Shown here piece after piece: positions 35,801-49,439 of a stretch of DNA of 64,000 bases (positions within the stretch are counted from its first letter, which is position 1; every line of letters begins with the position of its first letter). The position numbers and the translations under genes were made by a program. The stretch lies in the NCBI RefSeq assembly GCF_000340215.1, contig NW_006921538.1, forward strand, positions 620,001 to 684,000, read 5' to 3'. The notes beneath the pieces are model-generated. The model saw nothing but the letters and a program-made list of their open reading frames with translations, was not told where the DNA came from and did not search any database. The DNA is from Pseudocercospora fijiensis CIRAD86 (Eukaryota; Ascomycota; Dothideomycetes; Mycosphaerellales; Mycosphaerellaceae).

Positions 35801-37752
35801 CTATATCTTGTAATCCTGTTCCTAATCTGATATAATATAAAGCATAGGTCTAGTATACTACTGCTTCCTCTTGCCTTCTAAGTAATTAGTCCCTTTAGGG
35901 TAACAATTTCTATTCCTTCCCTCTCTAATATATTAATTAGTCTTCCTACTAGGAAGTAGTAAGCTAGGGTAAAGTCTAAGCCCTAGAGGGGGTAGTAGAG
36001 GTTGAAATCCCTAAGTAGGATTTAGTAGGTGTTCCCCTAGATAACTCTAGGTAGTCTTTCTAGGGTTTTTAGTTAGGTACTGCTTCTTAAGTCTAGTAGT
36101 AGGTTGTATATATAGTGGACTTAGAGTGTACCTTAGGATGTCTCTACTTAAACTAATATTAGGTCCCTATCTTCCTATAGTATAGCCTACTAGGTTTCTG
36201 TATCTATCTCCTTGCTAATATAGATATATATCCTTAGGGCTCCCTAGTTATAGATAATTAGGTAGTATCTTAGGTCTTTAACTATTGCTAGTCTCTTTAT
36301 ATATAGGTTAAGCTAGGGCTCTTAGATTGCAATAATATAATATTCTTTTAGGTTTAGTGCTTAAAGGAAGCTCCTCTATACCTTGTCTTTGCTCTTATTG
36401 ATATTATACTATATAATGTTTAGTAATATTGCAATGTTTATTAGGTTTTATCTATATTATTTCCCTATAAGTTTTCCCTTAGTCTTCCCTTACTTTAGAC
36501 TAACATTTAACTAAGCTTTATCTACCCTACTTCCTTTCCTATAATATTAAGGTATCTTAGTCTCCCTAGTTGCTAGTAACTCTCTTATACTAGTAAGGCC
36601 CTAAATGTAAACCTATTATCTTGTCTAGACCTCTTTTATAGTACTTAGCTAGGTTGCTTCTATACCTAGCTACCCTAGCTTGTTATATATCTTTTTAGTG
36701 TGTTAATTCTAGCTTCCTTTGCCTTCCTAGCTGCCTATATTCTTACTAGGCATTCCTTCGCCTAAGAGGGGTGTCTTTTAGTATAGTATATATATCTTGC
36801 TTCTCCCTTGTATGCTTTGTATTCTTTAACCTAGTAATCCCCTATATAATAGGAGCAGGTATTAGTTATCTTTATATACTTAGCTACTAAGTGTCTATAG
36901 TGTTAACATTTAAAGTACTGTATTATCCTATAGTTGCTTCTATATATCTCTGTTTCTAATCTTTTAAAGTCCTAGAATAACCCCTAGTCTAGTACTATAT
37001 TAGCTTGCTCTATACTCCCGACCTAGATAATTAGGGAAGACTGCTTCTTAGTCTCTTCGATTTTCCTTTTAATCTATGCTACTTTTGTAATCTTTAGGCC
37101 TAGGTATATAGCTTAGTTTTGTCTCTATAGGCTCTTAATATCCTATTCTTCCTTAAAGCTTCTTATTATACTATAGGCTATAATTATAAATTGCTGTTAG
37201 GAGACCTTTGCTATTTTCCCTATCTTAGTTGTCTATTCTTTTTATATTTCTAGCTTCTTTTTGTCCTACTCTTATACTATAAATAGCTTGATTACCCCTT
37301 TACCTTCGTTCCTAGCCCTAATTACCTCTTTAACTGTAATTCTTTCTACAATCTCTTTCCCTATAAGTCCTTAGATTTCCTTTTGCTCCTATAGGTCCGT
37401 AATATAGACTCTAACTACTGTCCTCGGGGGTTTTAGCGCCTCCTAACTAGCTACTACTGCCTAGGTGCGGTAGATTAGGCTTATCTCCTATTGTTTCTTC
37501 GTAATCTTTACTACGACTATATTAGCTACCTTTGTAATTACGTAGCTTGCCTAGTTGTAGATTGCTTTCAGTCCTCTAAGGAGTTCTAAGATTATTATCC
37601 TATATACCCTCTTAGGGGTTCTTCTATCTTCCGCCTTTAGTACCTCCTCTACTCTAGTATATAGTACTTTCTATTCGTCCTCCCTTCCTTCTTAACTATC
37701 TTCCCTTCGTCTCTAATTGTTCGCTGCCATTTTACGCCTATATTAGTATATA
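32865..37752 (-). mobile_element. RIP-mutated LINE (Tad1-like), copy 1
   Basis: The 4,888-bp element is flanked by the 14-bp target duplication ATCCGGAATATATA (32,851-32,864 and 37,753-37,766). The 3' tail is (TATC)n in its own sense, seen as GATA on the plus strand at 32,865. The 5' end reaches just past the ORF1 start (ATGGCAGCGAAC, near 37,730). It holds ORF1 with CCHC-type knuckles and ORF2 with endonuclease and RT, on the minus strand, full of TAG stops. It belongs to the same family as 42,455-47,392. Confidence 0.9.
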
Positions 37753-40700
37753 ATCCGGAATATATATAGTAAGTCTAAGTCTAATCCGAAACTAAATACT
37801 TATATTAGGTACTACCCGGAAGGCCTAAAGCGAGTAGTACTATCCGGAACGCTTATAGCAAATACTATCTAAAACGCCTATAGCTAAATAGTATTCGAAC
37901 TATTTATAGCAAGTACCCTATATAACGCCTACTACGAGTGCCCTAAAAAACGCCTATAGCGAGCCGGAATGCGCCTATAGTAATTGCTATCCGGAATACC
38001 TATAGCGAGTACTATTCGAAATATCTATAGTAAGTAGTTCTTTCCGAGTCGGAACACTTATAGCAAGTACTGCCTACAAGGCGTATAGTAAGTCTAATTC
38101 AAAACGCTTATAGCAACTTTAATCGAAAACAACTATAGGAATTCTAATTTGGAACGCTTATAATACTAAGTACTATTCGGAACGCGTATAGTAAGTCTAA
38201 TCCGGAGCGCTAACAGTTAGTACTACTATCTATAACGCCTATACTAAGTTTTATTTAGAACGCGCTATATAGTAACTCTAATACGGATCGCCTATACTAA
38301 GTCTTATCCGGAACGCGTATAGTAAGTACTATCCGAAACGCGTATAGTAAGTCTAATATAGAACGCTAATAGTAAGTACTACTAAGAACGCCTATAGCAA
38401 GTAGGACTTTCTAAAATACCTATAGTAAGTACTATTTAGAATACTTATAGCAAGTTATATCTGAAACGCCTATAGTAAATGCTACTAAAAACGCTTATAG
38501 CGAGTAGTATTATTCGAAACGCTTATAGCGGTAACTATCCGAGATATCTATAGCGAGTAGCACTATCCGGAACGCCTATAGCAAATACTATCTAAAACGC
38601 CTATAGGCTATAGTAAATAGCATTAGAACTACTTTTAGCGGACACCCTATATAACGCCTACTACGAGTACCTTATAAAACGCCTATAGCGAGCACTCTAT
38701 AGAACACCTATAGCGAGTAGTACTATACGGAACGCGTAGGAGTCGGTAGGACAAGCCTTATTTTAAACGCTTAGTATAGTTAGTCCTATATAAACCGGAA
38801 CGCGTATACTAAGTCTAATCTAAAACGCTTATAGAAAGTCTTATCCGGAATGTATAAATTAAGTCTAAGTCTAATCCGAAACTAAATACTTATATTAAGC
38901 ACTATCCGGAAGGCCTATAGGCTAAGACTATAGCGAGCAGCACTATCCGGAACGCTTATAGTAAGTACTATCTAAAACGCCTATAGTTAAACAGCATTCG
39001 AACTATCTATAGCGAGTACCCTATATAACGCCTACTCTGAGTACCCTATAGAACGCCTATAGCGAGTACTCTATAGAACATCTATAGCGAGCAGTACTAT
39101 CCGGAACGCGTAGAATAATAACGCCTATAATAGGTCTAATTTAGAACGCTTACAATACTAAGTACTATTAAGAAGGCGTATAGTAAGTCTAATCCGGAGC
39201 GCTACCTGTTAGTACTACTATCTATAACGCCTATACTAAGTTTTATTTAGAACGCGCTATATAGTAATTCTAATCCGAAACGCTTATACTAAGTCTTATC
39301 CGGAACGCGTAGAGTAAGTACTATCCGGAACGCGTATAGTAGGTCTAATTTAGAACGGTAATAGTAAGTACTATTACGAACGCTTATAGTAAGTAGTACT
39401 TTCTAAAATACCTATAGTAAGTACTATTTATAATACTTAGAGCAAGTTATATCCGAAACGCTTATAGTGAATACTACTAAAAACGCCTATAGCGAGTAGT
39501 AATACTCGAAACGCCTATAGCGGTAACTATCTAAGATATCTATAGCGAGTAGTACTATCCGGAACGCGTAGGACAAGCCTTATTTTAAACGCTTAGTATA
39601 GTTCGTCCTATATAAACCGGAACGCGTATAGCAAGTCTAATAATCTAATCCGAAACGCCTACAGAAAGTCTTATCCGGAATATATAAAGTAAGTCTAAGT
39701 CCAATCTAAGACTAAGTACTTATACTAAGTACTACCCGGAAGGCCTATAGCGAGTAGTACTATCCGGAACGCTTATAGCAAATACTATCTAAAACGCCTA
39801 TAGCAAACAGCATTCGAACTACTTAGAGCGAGTAGCCTATATAGCACCTACTACGAGTACCTTATAAAACGCCTATAGCGAGCACTCTATATAATACGGT
39901 ATATCTATAGCAGTAGTACTATCCGGAACGCGTAGGACAGGCCTTATTTTAAACGCTTAGTATAGTTAGTTCTATATAAACCGGTACGCGTATAGCAAGT
40001 CTAATCCGAAACGCTTATAGAAAGTCTTATCTGAAATGTATAGAGCAAGTCTAACTATCTAAGTCTAATCCGAAACTAAATACTTATATTAAGTACTATC
40101 CGGAAGGCTTATAGCGAGTAGTACTATCCGGATTGCGTATAGTAAGTCCAATCCGGAGCGCTAATAGAAGTACTATTAAGAACGCTTATAGCAAGTAGTA
40201 CTATTAAATTACCTATAGTAAGTACTATTTAGAATACTTATAGCAAGTTATATCCGAAACGCTTATAGTGAATACTACTAAACCCGATTATAGCGAGTAG
40301 TAATATTTAAAACGCTTATAGCGGCAACCGTCTAAGATATCTATAGCGAGTAGTACTATCCGGAATGCCTATAGCAAATACTATCTAAAACGCCTATAGT
40401 TTAATAGTATTCGAACTATTTATAGCGAGTACCTTATATAACGCCTACTACGAGTACCCTACAAAACGCCTATAGCGAGTACTCTATAGAATATCTGTAG
40501 CGAGTAGTACTATCCGGAAGGCGTAGGATAAGCTAACTATTATCTATAACGCCTATAAAAAGTCTAATTTAGAACGCCTATAATACTAAGTACTATTTAG
40601 AACACGAATGTCTATTTAAAACGCGCTATATAGCAATTCTAATCCGAAATGCCTATACTAAGTCTTATCCGAAACGCGTAGAGTAAGACTATCCGGAACG

Positions 40701-42526
40701 CTAATAGCAAGTACTACTAAGAACGCTTATAGCAAGTAGGACTATCTAAAGTACCTATAGCAAGTGCTATTTAGAATACGTATAGCACGTCTAATCCGAA
40801 ACGCCTATAGCAAATACTACTAAAAGCGCTTATAGCGAGTAGTAATATTCGAAACGCTTGTAGCGGTAACTATATTATCCGAGATATCTATAGCAAGTAG
40901 TACTATCCGGAACGCTTATAGCAAACACTATCTAAAACGCCTATAGCAAACAGTATTTTAACTACCTATAGCGAGTACCCTATATAACGCCTGCTACGAG
41001 TATCTTAGAGAACGCCTATAGCGAGCACTCTATAGAATACCTATAGCAAGTAGTACTGTCCGGAACGCGTAGGACAAGCCTTATTTTAAACGCTTAGTAT
41101 AGTTAGTCCGATATAAACCGGAACGCGTATAGCAAGTCTAATCCGAAGTACTGCTAAGAACGCTTATAGCAAGTAGTACTATCTAAAATACCTATAGTAA
41201 GTACTGTTTAGAATACTAATAGCAAGTTATATCGGAAGCGCTTATAGTAAATACTACTAAAAACGCTTATAGCGAGTAGTAATATTCGAAACGCTTATAG
41301 CGGTAACTATTTAAGATATCTATAGCGAGCAGTACTATCCGGATCGCCTATAGTAAAGACTATCTAAAACGCCTAAAGCTAAACAGTATTCGAACTACCT
41401 ATAGCGAGTACCCTATATAACGCCTACTACGAGTACTCTATAAATATAGGAATTTCAATTTAGAACACTTATAATCCTAAGTACTATTTAGAACGTATAT
41501 AGTAAGTCTAATCCGGAGCGCTAACAGTTAGTACTACTATCTATAGCGCCTATACTAAGTTTTATTTAAAACGCGCTATATAGTAATTCTAATCCGGAAC
41601 GCTTCTACTAAGTCTAATCCGGAACGCGTAGCGTAAGCACTATCCGGAACGTATATAGCAAGTCTAATTCGCAACGCTAATAGCAAGTACTATTAAAATT
41701 TAAGTACGCTTATAGCAAGCGGTACTACCTAAAGTGCCTATAGTAAGTACTATTTAGAATACTTATAGCAAGAAGTACTATATTATATCCGAAACGCTTA
41801 TAGTAAATACTATTTCAAACGCCTATAGGAAATAGTATTCGAACTACCTATAGTAAGTACCCTATATAACGCCTACTACGAGTATCCTATAGGGCGCCTA
41901 TAGCGAGTGCTCTATAGAATATCTATAGCGAGTAGTACTATCCGGAACGCGTAGGACAAGCCCTATTTTACACGCTTAGTACAGTATAAACCGGAAGGCG
42001 TATAGCAAGTCTAATCCGAAACGCTTATAGAACGTCTTATCCGGAATGTATAAAGTAAGTCTAAGTCTAATCCGAAACTAAATACTTATACGAAGCACTA
42101 TCCGGAAGGCCTATAGCGAGTAGTACTATCCGGAACGCTTATAGCAAATACTATCTAAAACGCCTATAGTTAAATAGCATTCGAACTATCTATAGCGAGT
42201 ACCCTATATAACGCCTATAGCGAGTACTCTATAGAATATCTAGAGCGAGTAGTACTATCCGGAACGCGTAGGATAAGCTAACTATTATCTATAACGCCTA
42301 TAATAGGTCTAATTCAGAACGCTTATAATACTAAGTACTATTTAGAACGCGTATAGTAAGTCTAATAACTCTAATCCGGAGCGCTAATAGTTAGTACTAC
42401 TGTCTATAACGCCTATACTAAGTTTTATTTAGAACGCACTATATAGCAATTATACCGCTTCCGAGGGTTATTGTTCTTATTGTTACGAGGGCTATTATTT
42501 ACTGTCAAGACAAGGGAGCATTAAAA

Positions 42527-43760
42527 ATGGCAGCGAACAATCAGAGACGAAGGGAAGACAGTTAAGAAGGAAGGGAGGACGAATAGAAAGCACTATATAC
42601 TAGGGTAGAGGAGGTGCTAAAGGCGGAAGATAGAAGAACCCCTAAGAGGGCATATAGGATAATAATCTTAGAACTCCTTAGAGGACTGAAAGCAATCTAT
42701 AACTAGGCAAGCTACGTAATTACAAAGGTAGCTAATATAGTCGTAGCAAAGATCTCGAAGAAACAATAGGAGACAAGCCTAAACTACCGTACCTAGGTAG
42801 TAGTAGCTAGTTAGGAAGCGCTAAAACCCCCGAGGACAGTAGTTAGAGTCTATATTACGGACCTATAGGAGCAAAAGGAAATCTAAGGACTTATAGGGAA
42901 AGAGATCGTAGAAAGAATTACAGTTAAAGAGGTAATTAGGGCTAGGAACGAAGGTAAAGGGGTAATTAAGCTATTTATAGTATAAGAGTAGGACAAAAAG
43001 AAGCTAGAAATACAAAAAGAATAGACAACTAAGATAGGGAAAATAGCAAAGGTCTCCTAACAGCAATTTATAATTATAGCCTATAGTATAATAAGAAGCT
43101 TTAAGGAAGAATAGGATATTAAGAGCCTATAGAGACAAAACCAAGCTATATACCTAGGCCTAAAGATTATAAAAGTAGCATAGATTAAAAGGAAAATCGA
43201 AGAGACTAAGAAGCAGTCTTCCCTAATTATTTAGGTAGGGAGTGTAGAGCAAGCCAATATAGTACTAGACTAGGGGTTGTTCTAGGACTTTAAAAGATTA
43301 GAAACAGAGATATATAGAAGCAACTATAGGATAATACAGTGCTTTAAATATTAGCACTATAGACACTTAGCAGCTAAGTATACAAAAACAACTAACACCT
43401 GCTCCTATTATATAGGGGATTACTAGGTTAAAGAATGTAAAGCATACAAGGGAGAAGCAAGATATATATACTATACTAAAAGATACCCCTCTTAGGCGAA
43501 GGAATGCCTAATAAGAATATAGGCAGCTAGGAAGGCAAAGGAAGCTAGAATCAATATATTAAAAAGATATATAACAAGCTAGGGCAGCTAGGTATAGAAG
43601 CAACCTAGCTAAGTGCTACAAAAGAGGTCTAAACAAGATAATAGGTTCACATTTAAGGCCTTACTAGTATAAGAGAGTCACTAGCAACTAGGGAGACTAA
43701 GATACCTTAATATTATAGGAAAGGAAGTAGGGCAGATAAAGCTTAGTTAAATGTTAGTCT
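42527..43760 (+). pseudogene. LINE ORF1 (gag-like, zinc knuckles), inactivated
   Basis: The frame starts MAANNQRRRED and runs through TAG stops to about 43,760. A knuckle region at about 43,330-43,490 has readable Cys residues (CFKY.HYRHLAAKY, then TCSYYIGDY.VKEC), with other Cys and His positions turned to Tyr by RIP. ORF1 proteins of this type package LINE RNA. The 5' end matches copy 1 near 37,730. Confidence 0.75.
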
Positions 43761-43829
43761 AAAGTAAGGGAAGACTAAGGGAAAACTTATAGGGAAATAA
43801 TATAGATAAAACCTAATAAACATTGCAAT

Positions 43830-46800
43830 ATTACTAAATATTATATAGTATAATATTAATAAGAGCAAAGACAAGGTATAGAGGAGCTTCCTTTAAGCAC
43901 TAAACCTAAAAGAATATTATATTATTGCAATCTAAGAGCCCTAGCTTAACCTATATATAAAGAGACTAGCAATAGTTAAAGACCTAAGATACTACCTAAT
44001 TATCTATAACTAGGGAGCCCTAAGGATATATATCTATATTAGCAAGGAGATAGATACAGAAACCTAGTAGGCTATACTATAGGAAGATAGGGACCTAATA
44101 TTAGTTTAAGTAGAGACATCCTAAGGTACACTCTAAGTCTACTATATATACAACCTACTACTAGACTTAAGAAGCAGTACCTAACTAAAAACCCTAGAAA
44201 GACTACCTAGAGTTATCTAGGGGAACACCTACTAAATCCTACTTAGGGATTTCAACCTCTACTACCCCCTCTAGGGCTTAGACTTTACCCTAGCTTACTA
44301 CTTCCTAGTAGGAAGACTAATTAATATATTAGAGAGGGAAGGAATAGAAATTGTTACCCTAAAGGGACTAATTACTTAGGAGGCAAGAGGAAGTAGTAGT
44401 ATACTAGACCTATACTTTGTATTATATTAGATTAGGAATAGGATTACAAGATGTAGGATTAACTAGGAACTAGAAGAATTATTAGACTACTTCCCGGTAC
44501 AGATTAAGCTAAATGTTTAAGCCAATTAGGAAAGGGAACTAGAGGAGAAGCTTAACTAGAAAGGTACCTAATAGGGTAGGATTAGGGAGGAACTAGAAAG
44601 GGACCTAAAACTGGAGGAACTCTTAATAAAGTACCTACTAAGGCTAGAGGACATTAATAAGGCAGTAGAAGAACTAATAGGAATCCTAAAACAGGTAGCT
44701 AGAAAGTATACCCTAGCAAAGAAACATTTACTATACTAGCAACTATACTAGACTAGTAAGTATATAAGGAAGGTTAAAGTAGCAAGGAAGGCTAGGAGGC
44801 AGTAGATACAAACCTATACCTAGGAAGTATAGGACAACTATAATAAAGCCTATTAGGAAAAGAAGATCTAGATTAAGAAAGACAAGATATAAGAATAGAG
44901 ATCTATAATAGGAATAATTATAAAGAAACTAGAGGAGATATAGAGGATAGCTAAATAGGTAAGGAGACCTAAATAGGATAAGGACATACTACTACAATTC
45001 CCGGACATTATAGACTAATAAGGACAAATATAGACTATAATAGAAGGGGAAGTAAGAGCCCTAGGCTAACACTTCTTCTATAGAAAAGTACAAGCAGACC
45101 TATCGGATATAAAGGAGATAGAACAAGAGACTCTACTACTAGGTATACTAAGAAACACCTAGGTTAAACCCGAAACTATTGAAAGGATCCTAAAGAAAAT
45201 TCTAGGCAATAAGGCACTAGGAGAAGATAAGATCTATAACAAACTTCTAAAGGTATATAGGAAGGGGCTAGCCCTAGCACTAGCTAATATCTTTTTACAA
45301 AGCCTAGCACTAGGATACTACCTAAGACTATTTAGGAAGTCCTTAATAGCAGTACTAAGAAAGCCCTAGAAGGAAGACTATATACAGCTTAAGGCCTATA
45401 GACTAATAGCCCTACTTAATATAATAGGTAAGGTACTAGAAAAAATTGTCGCTAAAAGGCTAATAACCTTTGCCGAGGAAAGGAATATCCTTCCTAAAGG
45501 CTAGATAGGAGGAAGAAAGAAGAGGTTAACACTAATAGCTATAGAACTAATTATAGAACAGATTAAGTATATCTAGTACTATAGTTAAAACTAGGTAGCA
45601 ACCCTCCTCTCCCTTAATATCTTAGGAGCCTTTAATAATATCTCCTATAAAAGGCTCCTATATATACTTAAACAGAAAGCTATACTAAACTAGATAGTCT
45701 AATTTATCTAGTCCTTCCTATAGGAAAGATTAATATAGCTTATTCTAGGCAAATTCAAATTAGACCTAATACTAACTAAAAAGGGAATCCCCTAAGGATT
45801 AATACTCTCCCTAATCCTCTTCCTTATCTTTATAGTAGACCTACTCCTACTCCTAGAATTAAAAAACACATTAGCATTAGGATTTATAGATAATACAAAC
45901 ATCCTAGCCTAGTCTAAGACAATAGAAACTAACTATAAGATCCTAGAAGAGAAGTACTAGGAGTATAAAAAATAGGCAAGGAGGTATAGAGCAAAATTCG
46001 CCCTAGAAAAGTACTAGCTTATCTACTTTAGTAAGGCTAAATTAACCTATAATATAAAGCAATCAATTACTATCTAAGGCTTTGAAACCTAACTATTAGC
46101 AGAGCTTAGGGTACTAGGGATCTAGCTAGATCTAAAACTGAATTAGGGACTATAAGTAAAGAAGGCAAAGTAGAGGGTAGATACTAATATACAATCTATT
46201 AATAGGCTTATAGCCTCTATATAGGGGGCTATATTCGAGAAAGCTAAAGTTATATACAAAGCAATTATTAAGCTAGCAATACTATATAGAGCACAGATAT
46301 AGACAGCCTAGGAGAAAACACTAAAGAGGATTAAGCAACTAGTTAGCAGGTCCTAAACCTAAAGCCTAAAGAAAATCCTAGGAGTATATAAAACTATACT
46401 AACAAGGGTAGTGGAAATAGAATTAGGGATCCTACTAGTTAAACAATACTTTAAGGGACTAAGACACTAATATACAGCAAAGATAATAGAATACCTAGCC
46501 TAATAGACTATCTAAAAGGCACTAGACAAGATAAAAGCCTAGTGTATTAGGACTAGGAGGCGAGACAGACTGTAAATGACTCCCTAGAAAGTTAAAGACC
46601 TAGAGCAATATAGAGTCTTAATAAGAGAAATGCTAGAGAAAGAGCTTTAGGGACTAAATATAAGGCTAAAGGAAGACAAGTTAAAGGGAGAGAAATAAAG
46701 CCTAGCAGAATTAATTGCTAGATACCTATAGGAGTAGGAATAGAACAAAACACAAGTTAGACTAGGAACCCTAAAGGTACTAATTAAATTTAGTTAACAT

Positions 46801-47000
46801 AACTACTAGCTCTATAAGGACCTAAATAGGGCCGAAGCAAGCCTAGCTATCTAAATTAGATCTGAATACATTAGACTTAGATCTTACCTATTTAGAAGAA
46901 ACGTCCTAGGAATTAAAAGCAGAGCTTGCTAATATAGCCACCAATCTTAGAACCCTAAGTATATGCTACTAGTCTGCCCTTAATAGTTAGAAGGTAGAAG
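43830..47000 (+). pseudogene. LINE ORF2 (endonuclease, reverse transcriptase), inactivated
   Basis: An APE-type endonuclease region (about 43,900-44,480) includes RDFNLYYPL, where the usual GDFN Gly is changed. The RT domain (about 45,200-46,050) contains AYRLIALLNIIGKVLEKI, LLSLNILGAFNNISY and an active site reading GFIDNTNILA, with the second Asp of the DD pair changed to Asn. The C-terminus (about 46,870-46,980) has LFRRNVLGIKSRAC followed by a VCP motif, as in the zinc-binding end of Tad1-like elements. Dozens of former Gln and Trp codons are TAG. Confidence 0.85.
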
Positions 47001-47814
47001 TAATTAGAGACTAAAAGCAATAGAAAGGGAATACGATAAGCTAATCTAGAGCAAAGAAGACCTAAAGAGGATAGTAAAGTAGATTATTAAATAGGGATTT
47101 GTATAACAATTCGTACTAGTAAGGGAAACTAAGGAGTAGATAAGAAGGAGGGAAGAAGAGGGGGAAAGAAGGATAGGGCAGTAGGCAAGGTAGTTAGAGG
47201 GTAACAACTATAACACTAGTATACCCTAGAGGAAGGAAAACAAGGAAACGAGGAAGATCAATACTTATAAATAGGATAGGAGGGAGGTTTTTACTAACTA
47301 AGTTGGTTTCCTACCTAAAACAATATATAGAAACAGACCTATATAGGCCGAAAGGCACTACAATAGGCAAATGAAATATCTATCTATCTATCTATATAGC
47401 AATTATAATCCGAAACGCTTATACTAAGTCTTATCCGGAACGCGTAGAGGAAGTCTATCCGGAACGCAAATAGCAAGTACTATTAGGAACGCTTATAGCA
47501 AGTAGGACTATCTAAAATACCTATAGTAAGTCCTATTTAGAATACTTATAGCAAGTCTAATCCGAAACGCTTATAGTAAATACTACTAAAAACGCTTATA
47601 GCGAGTAGTAATATTCGAAACGCTTATAGCGGTAACTGTCCGAGATAGCTATAGCGAGTAGTACTATCCGAAACGCTTATAGCAAATACTATCTAAAACG
47701 CCTATAGTTAAATAGGATTCGAACTATTTATAGCGAGTACCTTATCTAACGCCTACTATAAGTACCCTATAAAACGCCTATAGCGAGTAGTACTATCCGG
47801 AACGCGTAGGATAA

Positions 47815-48067
47815 GCCTTTCGAGCCTACCGCTCTAAGCAAATACCGCCGGATTAGGCGCGAACGATACCGCCTCGAGCAAAAAACGCCGCCGGATTAGG
47901 CGTAAACGACGGAGACGGCCTCGGAAATACTACTATCGCGGCGCCGGAGCGTTATAGTCGATCCTACGACTCCTACGCCCTCCGGACCGCGCGAGAATCG
48001 AGAAATTTTAAAGTTCCTCGCCGCCGACTAATTAGAGTCGGCTTTTCGGTCGTTTTGAGCCGTACTA
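47815..48067 (+). repeat. End block of unit 2, left part (interrupted)
   Basis: This matches 31,355 onward and is split at a TA dinucleotide by the Tc1/mariner-like element. It resumes at 51,465 and reaches the unit end at 51,511. Confidence 0.85.
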
Positions 48068-48249
48068 CTGTTCTTTTCCGGAAGGTTAAGAATGCTAAGA
48101 CCTAGGAAACCCTACTACGAATTTGCTAGTAAATCGGCTATTTCTTCCTATTCTTTAGCTATATAGCCCTAAATACGAGAAAATACATATTGTTAGTATA
48201 GCCGTTAAATATACAGTCTAAGGTGTTGTTGTTAGTATTATTCTACCTC

Positions 48250-49290
48250 TTCTACGCCGTCCGCGCCCTTCCTACCGCCCTACCTACCCGTACCGCTCGA
48301 CTCGCTAAAGAATACTTCGATAGTAGACTCGATATAATCGATATTGTATTAAAGATAGGTGCGAGCTAGTCGACCGTATATCGCTAGAAGTTCTATTATA
48401 ATTAGTTTAGTAAGGTGTTCTTACCGTCGAAGCGGTTTAAATCGAGTCGTAAGAGGAAGATAACGAAGGAAATAGAAATCTACCTCCTTAAGTACCTCTT
48501 AAAGCGACCTAAGACGTACCTTAAGGAGATGTGTATAGTGCTATTCGATCGCTTCGAGATTAAGGTAGATCCGTCTACGGTATAGCGTTGTTTATATAAG
48601 ATTAGATAGATAAGGAAGGCCTCTTAGAAGGTCGCGAAGGAGCGCAATCCGCTAGCAAGAGCCGCCTAGCATACGAGGAGCTAGAAATAGCCTGTCGATA
48701 AGTTAGTATTTATCGATGATACGGCTTCTAATAAGAAGAGTAGACACCGTAAGTTTAGATAGTCTCCGAAGGGGATTGATTGCTACGACTATTAGTATAC
48801 GCAACGGTAAGAACGAATATTAGTACTTCTAGCGCTTACAATTAATAGATACTTGCCCTGCACCCTCTGTATCTAAGGCGCTATTAATTAGGTCACCTTT
48901 AACGACTAGATTGAGAATAAAGTGCTGCCGCTGCTTAACAGAAGTATAATTATTATAATAGACAACGCTTTAATCTACTATAGCGAGAAGGTCGAGTCGA
49001 TAATCCGGTTAGCTAGCTATACTCTTAAGTACTTGCCGCTATACTCTCCTAACTTAAACCTAATTAAACAGACCTTCGCAATCCTAAAGAAATAGCTAAA
49101 GAAGAATAAAGACCTTATAGCTAACTTCGAGTCCTTTTAAGACTTCCTTATATAGGCTCTAGACTACGTTAGCAAGATGGATATAACAGGCTTATTCAAG
49201 CATAGCGGATATAACGTATACGGCTTTAAAGATAAAGCCGAGATTAACGTAGAAAGCTAGCTTACTAGCAATCTCTAGTCGCTTTAGATC
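48250..49290 (+). pseudogene. Tc1/mariner-type transposase, inactivated
   Basis: An HTH-like start (RLAKEYFDSRLDIIDIVLKI, then STVYR) is followed by the DDE core. FIDDTASNKKSRHRK (about 48,710) holds the first acidic position and SIIIIDNALIYYSEKVE (about 48,950) the second. The region usually reading YSPDLNPIEQ reads YSPNLNLIK (about 49,040), so the third catalytic position and the Glu are both lost by RIP-type changes. In-frame stops are TAG. The start codon is uncertain. Confidence 0.85.
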
Positions 49291-49439
49291 TAACTACTAT
49301 AATATCGATAATATGTCTTAGTATCTATAGGATAACAAGATAATATGTATCTAAAGCTCCGCTACGATTTTTATGTATATAGTTAGTATATTGTTAGCGT
49401 AGCAAAATTAATAATGTAATAGTGCGTACTACTAAGCCC

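Larger units (their letters stand above)
42455..47392 (+). mobile_element. RIP-mutated LINE (Tad1-like), copy 2
   Basis: The 4,938-bp element is flanked by the 15-bp target duplication TATATAGCAATTATA (42,440-42,454 and 47,393-47,407). It ends in a (TATC)n tail. It has a short 5' leader (42,455-42,526), about 50 bp longer than copy 1. The orientation is opposite to copy 1. ORF1 and ORF2 are described separately. Confidence 0.9.
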
